A stretch of DNA of 31,230 nucleotides from Brachionus plicatilis (lineage: Eukaryota > Rotifera > Eurotatoria > Ploima > Brachionidae). Position numbers and translations under genes: made by a program. Below are positions 20,530-31,230 of this stretch, piece by piece. The DNA lies in NCBI GenBank assembly GCA_010279815.1, contig QEOQ01000123.1, forward strand, positions 789,878 through 821,107. The letters are read 5' to 3'. The first letter of the stretch is position 1. Every line of letters begins with the position of its first letter. The notes beneath the pieces were generated by a model. The model ran no database searches. It saw only the letters and a program-made list of their open reading frames with translations, and had not been told where the DNA came from.

Positions 20530-23500
20530 AATGAATAAAATTCGTCTTGTTGGCAATTATGAAAATAAAAGTTTGCTCTTTTTGAATTTAAAGATAGCAA
20601 ACTAAAATATATTGTCTAAATTTAATTAAATAGTAAGAAAATTATGATTCTAAATCAAATTGAACGTTAAATCTGTGACCTTTTTGAAATTAAATATCTT
20701 TGAAAAAATAAATACCGGTAAGTTTTTATTTTAAATCTTTTATCTTATATTTGGCAAAATGTTTTTATTACCATTAAAAATTGGAGGAAAAATCACTCAA
20801 AAACCCTAAGAAAAATTATTTATAAGAAGCAAAAAAAATACAGTAGACGCTAAACCTAATTCAAGTTTTATTCAATTTGTTAAACGTAATTTAGTTTAAA
20901 GCTACCAAAGGGTATTTGATAACTTTTTAGTGATTATGTGCGTACTATATTAAAAAAATAAACATTTTGAGCGCAAATTATTTATTATATTAGATCGAAT
21001 AAAAACTGATCATATTTCTAACATAAAAATTCAAATTTCAAATAATATTTTATTATAATTATTGAATTTTAGAAGAATTTTTATGTATAGTCTTAGTTTT
21101 TTTTTTGGCATGAGATATGAACGACTTTTGAGTGAGCAAATAGCTGGATGCTTAATTAAATGCAAGAATTTATTATATCATTTTACAATATCAGATTTGC
21201 ATAAGTGATTCCAAATTGTAGAAATAGGTGTCATGCACACGCTTTGCCGAGATAAACAGCTTTACTAGATACTCGATTATTAATCGAAATTTTAATCTAC
21301 TAAAACGCTTTTCTGAATATGCGATAAATAAAGCCTTTTAAAAGTGTTTATTATTTAAAAAATAATTAATCATACATCAGATGTGGTAATATAATTAAAT
21401 TGAATCACTTAAAACAACCGAGTTTAGTCACGAGAAAAGAATTTTTGTTGCTATGGATCAATAATGTCGGCCATGAATAAGAACCCTTTGTTAAAATTTA
21501 AATATTTTGAAATTTATTCAAAAAAAATTGATTAAAAGTTGTTTTAAAAATTTACTGCCCCAAAAAGCTGATTAAATATCGATTTTCAATTTCATTATTA
21601 AATGAAAAAATGTTTTATTATTTAAAAAATAAATCGTTAAGTTAATTAGACTTTGTTTGATTGGAAAAACATTCATCTATGTGCTCCGAGTCAGCATTTT
21701 TTCCAGTTGTTTGTATACAATAAATAAGCCTTATTAATTTTTTCTTTAAATTTCAAGTAAAAAATTAATTTTAAAGTCGAACGACATTTTTTTTAGTTAA
21801 AAAAGGTAAAAATCTTGAAAATTTAAGTTTGAAATTTTAACTTAATCAAAGTTTAATTATAACAGAAATTTAAGATTCGGATTTTAGTGCACGATGTATT
21901 TTTTGTTCTTTTTAAAAGCAATTAAAATTAAATTTACTGCAGAAAAAAAATTGAAAAAAATTCAAATTATTAAATAATTTTTCCTAGCATCTGATATTTT
22001 AAGACGGATCTATTTGAAAAAAGAAAAAATAGGGTTTGACGATTTTAAAATCTTTCAAAAACAATCTTAAATTTAACCAAACTTCAAATCAAATAGATAA
22101 AAATAATTATTCCTAATAAAAGAATAAATCTAAATATCATTAATAAAAGCAAATAGAAATTATTCATAATTTCCTCGAATGCTCAATTAGCTTTTATTCA
22201 AGCGACACTTTTTTAAAAAATGATAAACAAAAATAACTGATCGATTGAAAAAAATTCCATTGTTACCAAAGTATTTTTTAGTCTAGCTTTTGGATAAAAT
22301 TATAAATATGATAAATTAATATTTTTCTTTATAAATAATCAAGTTTTTTTTTAGATTTACCAAAATATTCTTATTACCAATAAAATGCAAACAAATCTAA
22401 ATGTAAAATTTATATCCACAAATAAAGGTCATATCTTTTCTGTTTAAAAAACTCAATTTAAACCAAAAAAAATTACCAAATACTATTTCAAAATTAATTT
22501 GCTTTTTGAAAGTTAAAGATTTTTTGTATTTACTTTTATCTAAAATACTTATGTTAAGTTTTGTGAAATATTTTTATTTTAATGATTAATTAAAGATTAA
22601 AACTATTATGCCCATAATTATAATGAACCTTAACATCGTTAGATGTGAAAATATTCACAATGAAAGAAATAGTCCTTAAAGGTACTCAATTTTGTATAAT
22701 AATTAAAATTTTTTTTACTAAAAATTCCAAATAATATCTTCAATTATAAAAAAATTTAAATTAAAAGCTAAATTTTATGAAAAAATGTACTCAATTTTTT
22801 TATCATTAAAAAGAAACGAAGAACAAACTGGAATAATGCTTTCATTTTTCATCATTATTTTCAAATAGTCATGAATTGACAATTACATGGAGAAAAGAAT
22901 CAATGCCGCTTGATGCTGTTAATGTAAAAAAGATATAGAAAAAGCGGAGAAGGAAAATGAAAAATTCAGGGGAAATAAATAAAGAGGAGAAATTAATAAA
23001 TTTTACAAAGAGAAAATGAAAGAAACAAAATTAATTTTTATGATTTCAATAATAAAAAAGAAAAGCAGATAATTGTAAAATTTATAACACAGTAAAAGCA
23101 AATTTCAAACTAATTTAATTAAATTTACATATTTTGTTTTTTATTTTATGACAAAATAAATTTTTAATACATTAGGAGCATCCTTAGTATCTTGATTAAA
23201 TATCTTATATTTACATCTGAGCGAATTTAAAAGTATTATTTTCTGAGAAAATGGTTGGAACGAACGCTTCGAAGATTATTTTAGGTTGAAATTGCAAAGT
23301 CAAGCTTTTTACTCAGATTTTCATAATCGAAAAATTTTTTTAAAAGAGTTCATCAAAGATGTGCAATTTAGTAATGCATTTGACATTATACAAATGAATG
23401 TAATATTATTTCTTTGACTTTTTTCTGTTTTATAATTATTTTTCTTTTCAATTTTCTTTGAATATTTAAGAACGCAAATCGTTTCTGATAGTTTAGAAAA

Positions 23501-23675
23501 ATTTAAAAACAGAAAAAATTGGTATATTTGATGCCATATTCCTAAAAAAATAGTGCATTGGTTCATAAATTGCTTTATTCAATTCAAAAATGCTGAAATT
23601 ACAATGTCACGCAAAAATTTAGACTAATTCATCACATCATTTTGAATCAATTTATTCATTCCATTAGTAATTATT

Positions 23676-23772
23676 TTAATTAATTTATTTATTTATTTAA
23701 GTCTATAGCAGAGGCCGACTCTCCGACCACTTGCTCAGCTCCACTTATAAAATAGTGGCGCTGTATGAAGTT
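23676..23772 (-). repeat. Likely 3' end of a non-LTR retroelement with (TAAA)n tail
   Basis: Read on the minus strand, a GC-richer segment with hairpins (CCACTATTTTATAAGTGG; GTCGGAGAGTCGGCCTCTGC) runs into CTATAGACTT and then AAATAAATAAATAAAT. A structured 3' end followed by TAAA repeats is typical of CR1/RTE/L2-like elements. This GC-rich island of about 70 bp is conspicuous in its A/T-rich setting. No reverse transcriptase is attached, so it is a 5'-truncated copy or a SINE. Confidence 0.45.
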
Positions 23773-24901
23773 TTAAAAATAAATTTAATTATTGATTATT
23801 AAAGTTATAAAAATTTTCAAACAAATTATTAAAAATCTAATAAAAATTCTAAATTAAAAAAAAACTTAAAAAATAAAAAAAACTTTAAAAAAGATGTTCT
23901 ATTCGCAAAAAAAAATCATTTAATGAGCCTTTAATGTTGTGCGATTTGTTATTGATAGATTGGATTATGGTGCTTCAAGAGGTTAAAAAATCACTCGTTG
24001 CTTCTGTTTGAATCATTGGACACTGAACAAAGTTCTTTGAGTATAATATTATCTTTTTTATTAGCCTTGTGTTCCATTTCTGAAGCAAATTTATAATATG
24101 AATGAAAGTAGAGAACCAATTTTATTGTAAAGAATTTCAAAAATGACATGGGTTTTATTTTATAGCAAGGAATTGATAATATTTTTATTTTGTATCAAAT
24201 AATTTTTTTAGATTCATTTGTATCTACAAAGATATTTATTCCAAGTGAAAAGCTAACTTAAATTTTTTACATCACGTAAAAGCATGGAAAATGGTAAGAA
24301 ATATAATCAAAAATAACCTTTTAACTATTAGAAGCTTGTTAAAAAAATTTTATAATAATGATGTCCACTATTTTTTGCAGGGAAAATACACTCTTTATAG
24401 AAAAGGTTTTCTTTTAATTGAAACGATCGAATTGAAAAAACTTCACTACTCCCAAAATTATAGAGCATCAGACATACAAAAATGGTGAATTTGAGCGTGA
24501 TTGTTATTTACTCAAAATTTTTGAGTGTATCACTCACATTCAAATAAAAAATGACTTAAAAAAACTTGATTTAACAATAAATAATAATATTAAATTATTT
24601 TAATTCTAAAAATATGGTCAACATTTAAATGTTTTAATATTCAAGCTTGGAAAGTTTTTGACTAAATGTTAAAAAAAAAAACAATTTTCGAACCCTTGAA
24701 ATTTTTAAAAGCAATAAAATAATTAATTATAAAAACTAAGTCGGCAATAATCAATGCATCTTTGGAATATATAAATTTTAATTTTAAGAAAAAGTAAAAA
24801 AAATTCATTGCCGAATTTTGAGCAAAAATGAAAAATATTCCTTTCCAAAATATTAATATTCTTTTCAAAATATTTAATATCTCAGCGATTTTTTTTTAAT
24901 A

Positions 24902-25058
24902 TGTCTTACTTTACCCAATGGGTTTACACGATGTGAAAAGTAGAAGCTCCTTGAGTTCCAGTTGTACATGCTCCATCCAGGGTTGCCTTTTTTAGTTAGT
25001 TAGTATCTTACTTCTATTCTTTTTCACATCGTGTAAACCCATTGGGTAAACTAAGACA
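24902..25058. mobile_element. MITE with about 38-bp terminal inverted repeats and TA flanks
   Basis: The left end TGTCTTACTTTACCCAATGG continues through GTTTACACGATGTGAAAA; the right end is its reverse complement with one mismatch (TTTTCACATCGTGTAAACCC ... CTAAGACA). TA flanks both sides (24900-24901 and 25059-25060). Length is 157 bp, with a non-repetitive middle of about 80 bp. The near-perfect arms suggest recent insertion. Confidence 0.88.
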
Positions 25059-25829
25059 TATTTAAAGAAAAAAATCATATTTAAAAAAAAGTTATTAAAT
25101 ATATTGACATTTATTCAAATTATTATTGAAAATTTTTAGACAAATTAATAAGAAAGCGTTTCCGTATTGATAGATCTGCTAAACACTCTTTTTATTAAGT
25201 TAATCATAAATTTTTATGTTTAGGCTAATAAAATTAGTTGGAAGTATGAAATTGGAGAATTTTTTAAAATTTTTGTTGTTAAATTTATAAATTTATATAA
25301 ATTTAAAGTTTAAATTTAGAAAGATTTATTAAGTCACATCAATTTATTAACCTATTGCTAGATTGATAAATATTTGAAATATAATTAAATCATTAAAGGG
25401 AATCAAAACTAAAATAATTAAAAAAAATCATTAAAAAATTGGTCTGTTTGAACTAAAATTTATCAAGGAATTCATAAAATTATTGAAGTAATGAAGTATA
25501 TTAATTTTTTAATTTATGAATTTTTCTTTTATTTTAAGGAAATAATACGATGTCGAAAAATTTCCTGAATAAAAATAAAAAAATTAATAAAAATGTATTT
25601 CAAACAAATAATCGATTAACTTTTTATATTCAATTTTTTTTAATTCAATTGACAAGATGAATTATTTTATATTAATTAAAATTTTAAAATTAATCAATCA
25701 ATTTTAATTTTAAAGTTGAAAAAAAAATATAAAATAATGGTAATATTGTAAAAAATTTAATTAAAAATAAAATATTCAATTTTCCAAAAAACTTTATGAA
25801 ATGCACAGTTTTCTCTTTCGGCGTTTTCA

Positions 25830-26025
25830 TAGACAACCTAAAGTTTTGTACGGTTGAACGATTGTACGATTTTAATATTCCAATTTTTTGATTATTTTCT
25901 ATAGAACTGCTATTAACTTAGAATATATTTTGGTGTACAAAATTATGATTTATTAATTAAAAATGACGAATCGTACAAACATTACAATTTTTCAACTCTA
26001 AAAAACTTCAGATTGCCGTTTTAAT
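25830..26025. repeat. Decayed inverted repeat
   Basis: The left part has GACAACCTAAAGTTTTGTAC, GGTTGAACGATTGTACGATT. The right part, reverse complemented, gives GGCAATCTGAAGTTTTTTAG, then GAGTTGAA and TTTGTACGATTCG. Similarity is partial, with indels. Probably an old MITE; boundaries are approximate. Confidence 0.4.
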
Positions 26026-26340
26026 AAAGGATTTTTTTCTATTTAAAAAGGGTTATCTTCTCATTGACGTCTTAATTTTTAAATCTGAATTTAAAATTAA
26101 AATTTTTTAAAAATATTTTCAAAGTTTATTCGTAAAAGATATTATAAAAAGTGATCTTAAGTGAAGAAATAGAGCCCATATTATACATTATAAATAACAT
26201 TGGAAAAAAAAAATTAAAAAAAAAAGATTTACTGAATAACAATGAAATTAGCTAAAAAAAAAATAAAATTCTAAATATTACATTTAATTTAAAGACAAGA
26301 TAAATAATAAAAATATTTATTTTAGTTTGTTTAAATAAAG

Positions 26341-29300
26341 TTACGCTAATTCGTCGTCACTTTTGACTGTAATAGGCTCATTTTCGTTAACCGATTGAAA
26401 TTTTTCACAATCCGAATCTCTCTCATCGCTTGCATCCTCTTTACGGCTATTCTCCTTTTCCAAACTGGCAGCAATCTGGCTCACATTTATATTTGTTATA
26501 GGTTTAACTCTTGAATTTTTTTTCTTAATTTTTACTTCTTTAATTTCAACAACTTCATCAGGATTTGATTTTTTCGTAGCACCTTTTTCATTTATTCTTT
26601 GGACAGAATCCGAATTAGAAGCCTCGGCACTATGTTCAAAAGTCGATTCAGTAGGAACACTGTAATAGTCGGGTGTTTGCTTTCCTTTAGTTTGTTGGTA
26701 ACTATCTTGGTTAGTTTGATTAGTATTATCAGCTAAATTTATTGACGAAATGCTTCCGTATCGTGACGCTGATGTGGCTTGATCCTTAGTCTGCACAGCA
26801 TTAGATGCACCAGAGTCAATTCTTATTTGACTTGTCATACTTCTTGTCATATGATTGTTAAGACTGCTAATTTCATTGTTATTTTGATTTGAACCCAAGG
26901 TGAAATTGTTTAAATTGGTACTGGTTGTTAGCACACTTGAATTGTCATCATGATTATTTTGACTCAACAGAGCTGTAGATTCGTTTTCGTCTTGATTATT
27001 GGCCTCATTCTCCACCAGAAGAGGCTGAGTCTCTGGATTTGTTGAAGATGCTGCACTGTCTTCGTTCTCTGAATCCGAATCGCCTGGTAGCACTTTTCGC
27101 TTGCACACCGGACACAATCGGTTGTTCCTAAGCAGCCACTTGTCGATGCATTCAATGTGATAAGCTTAAAAATTAAAATTTTGATAAGATTAAAAAAAAT
27201 TTTTGGCTATTATTTACCATGTTCGCATGGTAAAATTCTAATTTTGACACCTTCTTCGTATTCGTTTAAGCAAATAGGACATGTGTCGTACCTGTCAGTC
27301 TTTTGATACTTTTTAGTGGGTATTTTTTTAAGAGCTGATCTCGGAAATCGGTTCTTTCGAATTTTTCTGCAGTGAAGTATCAATTTTATACTCTTAAATT
27401 AAATAAATAGTTAATAGAGTCTATCAGCGAAAAATTAATAATCATAACTTACAAAAATGCATACTGCAGTAAGAAAACAAACACAGATAACCGACACAAA
27501 AGGTATAAGAAAGTAGCTTAGATCCGAGTCATTGGTCAAACTCACATAGGTTCCATTTTTGTAAGTGTAATGCACTTTTAGATCTAAGCCGTCTGAATGA
27601 CCGGCAAATACCGAGGGTATTTTGATGTTAAAGCGACCACTTGAGCTCATTTTAATCAAATTGTCCGACTCGGAGTTGAATATTATGACGGCAGCGTATC
27701 CTGCTTGTTGAGCATTATGAACTTTCACATCAAATGAACAATTTCCAAATATTGACGGAGTGCGTTGAATTAAAGCAATCCATTTTGATGCATCCACGAA
27801 TGACACATTTGGTGGTGCTTCAATTTTGGTGCAACCATCTAATGGATTTGATGGATTTATATAGCCCTTTGCCAAAAATAAATCTTCTTTTCTTAATTAT
27901 TAGACTAATTTTTTAATTACAACAAATCCGTCATCTGGTAGATCGGGACCAAAGCTTGCTGTTAATGATTCAAAAGTGTTCAATGTCTTATTGTTTGTAT
28001 CATACTAAAAAAATACAATTTAAGTTAAAAATTTTAGATTTATAAAATTTGCTTAATTTTTTCAATTTGAAATCAAAAAATATAATTTTTAATGCAAAAA
28101 GTATTTTCAATAATTCCAATTGACCAAAAATAAAAAATGAATGCTCAAATATCCATTAACAATATTCTCACCAGAGGATCTAATTTATTAAAAAAATAAC
28201 ACTTTTAGTTATTTCAATCATTTTTGAATTTTGCTCTTACATTTGAAAAATTTAATTCTTTTGATCTCTTCTTTCACATAATCAAAATTCTAATATTTAC
28301 TCAGCCAAAAAAAGGCCCTCTTTTTAATTAATAAAAAAAATATCTTTTATAAAGTATCTTGATTGATTTGAACAATGTTAGTAATTCTCTTTTCATAAAA
28401 TTTAGCTAAATTGAAGTTTTTATTTAATTGATGCCGAAATCATTACCAGTCTTTTGATTAAAAAAGACCCCCGAGAAAATTAGAAGCTTGAGAAATTGTT
28501 TTATTCAAATGTTTTATTTTATTAATAATTTTGATAAAATTCTTTAAGCAATAAGTAAAAAAAAATTCTGATACATAAAATTTGTAAAGTCTCTTAAAAA
28601 AATTGAAACAAAAGAATAAATTCACAGAGGATTTAGCAAGTGCACGCAATTAGGAGCAGAAGGCATTATGAATTTTTATTCAAGTTTTTCAGTAAAAATT
28701 AAATAGATATTGTATTCTTTATTTTTCTGAAAGTGTTAAAATTCAAAACAATCAATGTTCAATTTAACTGTCTAGTAATAAGAAAAAAAAATTAGAATTG
28801 AAAAAAAATTAATTTGCAATTCTCAAATTACAATGACTTTTGAATATTTAAAAACTTTTTTATATATTTAAATAAATTAAATTTAAATTTTGAAAAAAGA
28901 TTTCCAATTACAATAGATCATAGAGACATCAAAAAAAAAATATGATTTTTAAAAATTTCCTGATTTATTTTCGGAATTTAGTTTATATTTAATTTTGTTT
29001 CATAATCTGAGTTTTTAATCCTGAATTTTGATAAATTTAATTAATGAAGAATGATTTTGTATTTTTTATTTTAACTCCTATACATTAGCCCATCAAAATC
29101 ATAATTGGAATATTAAAAGAAAACTTTGAGAGCAAGCAAAAGATTGAAATGATTTCCCATTAGAACTCAGTTTTTAATAATTCCAAGTTCTAGTTTAATT
29201 TAAATAAATAATAATGCTGACTCACTTCCAAACATGATTAAACAAATTTTATTTTCAAGAAATCATCTTAATTAAATTAGTTAAAATATTGGGCAACTTG

Positions 29301-30430
29301 AAGTTCATGATCATTATCTAATGATTATAACGTAATTCATTATAGTATTAATAAAAATGATGAAATTCTAATAGCTTTTTTTAATTTTTCAAAATTAAAC
29401 ATAAGATGTTTACTATTTTAATTAAAGAAAAAAACATTTATTTTTCTAATTGATCTTTTATTGATTTTTTTTGAAAACTTTGAAGACAAATTTAAAATCC
29501 ACATTAAGGTATCCATATTAATACTTTAAATTATATTTAAATACTTATTAAAATATATTACGGCGAGACGAACAAAGTTTAATTTTGTATTGCAAAATTT
29601 TAAATTATTGATTAAGATTTTTTTTAGTTCATATAATTTTCTATCTAATTTAAGATTAAACAAATCATGTTTAATAAAGTTTAGTCATTTATTATTAAAA
29701 AATTGATTAATAATACCTTTTTATTTAACTCAAAAACTAAAAATATTGATTTGAAATTTACATTTGTAAATTATGAACATCAATTTGCCAAAATATTGTT
29801 ATTATTGTTATTATTCAAAATATTGAAAATTGATTTCGATCTTAAATTCTTACTCAAAATAATAAGGTCAATTTATGAAGTTCTGTTAAAAAAAGAAAAA
29901 TTAGAGATCATTGTGAAATATTTAATCAAAACATGATAAAAAAATGAGATCATAAAATATGATTTTAAACTAATTTTTAGTTAATTTTATTTTTATGCCG
30001 TATGATCTGTAACTATTATGCATGGACTCAATTGATTCTCGTTAGTTAATCTGTTACCATCGATCAAATTTTAACAATAATAATTCTCTTTTTAATGAAC
30101 GCATAACAACTCAAATTTTAAATTTTAATAAGACTTAAAATCGAAAAATACAAAATTTTCACTTTATCTAACTAAAAAATATAATGAAATTGAATGCGTA
30201 CCATACATACGCATTACTTTTTTAAATAAATTTAAATTGAAAAATAAAATAACTATAAAATTAAATTATATTAATTTCAAAATTTGTCGTGTCTTAAATG
30301 AGATTAATAAATTGATAAAAATTAAAAATTTTTAATCGATACTTACGGTTATTATGTCACACAAACTAAATCCAAAATTAAGGATCAATATCGAACTCAA
30401 AATTGCTTTTAAATTGTTGAAATGATTCAT
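26341..30430 (-). CDS. RNF13: RNF13-type PA-TM-RING E3 ubiquitin ligase
   Basis: Exons in transcript order: 30430-30347, 28004-27921, 27866-27453, 27392-27218, 27164-26341; 526 aa in frame. Residues 1-24 look like a signal peptide (MNHFNNLKAILSSILILNFG). A protease-associated domain covers about 29-170 (CSFDVKVHNAQQAGYAAVI), followed by a transmembrane segment at 174-194. The RING-H2 is C232, C235, C250, H252, H255, C258, C270, C273. An acidic dileucine ETQPLL at 297-302 corresponds to the human endolysosome-sorting site. The family is membrane-bound in endosomes and lysosomes and transfers ubiquitin through its cytosolic RING. The Ser/Asn/Gln-rich tail is about 145 residues longer overall than in human RNF13 (381 aa). 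An in-frame ATG at 30514 would add 28 residues before the signal peptide; the inner ATG is preferred for that reason. Intron 1 is 2342 bp, unusually long here. Confidence 0.93.
28005..30346 (-). other. RNF13 intron 1
   Basis: This 2.3-kb intron joins the signal-peptide exon (ACC|GTAAGT) to the first protease-associated exon (TTTTAG|TATGAT), both in phase 0. I see no nested gene, no clear inverted repeat and no conserved exon inside it. Short open frames within it encode low-complexity Ile/Lys/Asn/Phe sequence. Confidence 0.6.
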
Positions 30431-31230
30431 TTGTTCAATATTTAAACATTTAAATAAGAAATTTTGGCTTGAAAAGGGTGATTTTGAAAACGAATCGTTT
30501 ATGCTGTATAACACAAAAACATTAGATAATCTAAGTTGAAATTAGCTGAAAAATATAGAAAATTTAATGATATAATTTGTTTTGAAAATTAAAATTTTTT
30601 AAATTACGTATTTTGAAATTATTACCTAAATTGGATGCTTCAATTTAATCATGGAAATAATAGATAAGGAATAGATAATGAAAGATTAATGATTGTTGGA
30701 ATGAATATGAAACAGAGGTTCTCAAAGATAGAGACAAGACAATGCCAACTCGATTAAAGTCCATACTAAATCCTTTACTTGTTCTCAGTTATCTTCTCGG
30801 GTATTTATTAAAATTAGTTTTTTAGCATTTATAAAATAAAAATAAGTAAAACAAAATAAATTTTAGCATAATTTTCGAAATAAATTTTCTGCAGTGATAT
30901 GGTCTGAGTAAAAATTTGCATTTTCACAACAATTCTCGTGATTACAAAAATAATTTTGAACGCATTTAAAAATATGCAAAATAATTTTAATGTAATTTTT
31001 AATGTAATTTATTTTAGTTTGTCTGAAAAATAAATTAAATTGGTTTGAATTTTGAGAATGTTTTGTTTTTTTTTTCTGACAAAAGATAAAAGTAATATTA
31101 ATTAAATTAAAATATGGTCTTCGAATTGAAGTAAAAAATTGTCTTTAAATTTATTTAAATTCAATCTCTATTATTATTATAAAAATGTTTTATTTTTATG
31201 TCATAACGGATTCTGGTGTAATTTTGTATA
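30431..31230. other. Upstream flank of RNF13
   Basis: Probable promoter and 5' untranslated region of RNF13 on the minus strand. No coding exon, RNA gene or repeat is recognised up to the window edge. Confidence 0.4.

Larger units (their letters stand above)
20530..26340. other. Gene-poor spacer upstream of ORP and downstream of RNF13
   Basis: About 5.8 kb without a recognisable coding exon on either strand. The first few hundred bases should hold the ORP promoter (minus strand) and the last part the RNF13 3' end, with an AATAAA on the minus strand near 26316-26322. Contents I can name: a purine-rich stretch at about 22925-23035, a LINE-like 3' tail near 23680-23770, a 157-bp MITE at 24902-25058 and a decayed inverted repeat at about 25830-26025. 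Short open frames here look random. Confidence 0.5.

Noticed and set aside
24291..24488. 65-codon plus-strand open frame
   Set aside because: No recognised domain, isolated in the spacer, no supported splice partners.
23321..24868. Short minus-strand open frames at 23321-23566 and 24662-24868
   Set aside because: Composition is what random A/T-rich DNA gives; no motif and no neighbouring exons.
28458..29936. Open frames inside RNF13 intron 1 (28458-28649 minus, 29703-29936 plus)
   Set aside because: Low-complexity Phe/Lys/Ile/Leu sequence without homology; no evidence of a nested gene.
1..31230. CRISPR array, prokaryotic operon or phage-like system
   Set aside because: There are no regularly spaced direct repeats, and all recognised genes are spliced or otherwise clearly eukaryotic.

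Overview
This is a very AT-rich animal nuclear DNA window. It carries six protein-coding genes, five of them cut by many short introns (mostly 46-65 bp, GT...AG), embedded in AT-rich spacers and introns rich in small inverted-repeat transposons. TAA, TAG and TGA all act as stops (standard code). The proteins are metazoan types: PIGW, CALML4, SLC34, SNX19, a PH+FFAT+ORD oxysterol-binding-related protein, and RNF13. The base composition and intron size suit a small invertebrate. A monogonont rotifer such as Brachionus is my best guess, but this is inference and the sequence itself does not name the species.

Layout: 1-740 holds a decayed non-LTR reverse transcriptase fragment and a MITE. 1070-3249 (-) is PIGW, the GPI-anchor inositol acyltransferase, 4 exons, 491 aa, with a hAT-type MITE in intron 2. 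3250-5886 is a spacer with two inverted-repeat elements. 5887-7125 (+) is a CALML4-like EF-hand protein, 5 exons, 152 aa. 7529-9139 (+) is an intronless SLC34-type sodium/phosphate cotransporter of 536 aa with altered QSSS motifs. 9206-12315 (-) is an SNX19-like sorting nexin, 10 exons, 739 aa, ending 66 bp from the SLC34 stop and carrying one non-canonical splice donor. 12835-20529 (-) is an ORP3/6/7-type lipid-transfer protein, 14 exons, 930 aa, with a hAT-like MITE in one long intron and a 436-bp foldback in another. 20530-26340 is a gene-poor spacer with a LINE-like tail and MITEs. 26341-30430 (-) is an RNF13-type PA-TM-RING E3 ligase, 5 exons, 526 aa.

I rebuilt the gene models by hand from homology, splice consensus and exact phase bookkeeping; every model closes in frame. 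SNX19, ORP3/6/7 and RNF13 families all act at ER contact sites or endolysosomes and lie in tandem here, but nothing shows that this is more than chance. I see no prokaryotic operon, CRISPR array, tRNA, rRNA or clearly new biological system. The most unusual signals are the motif changes in the SLC34 protein, the AT-AG intron in the SNX19 gene, and the density of structured MITEs inside introns.
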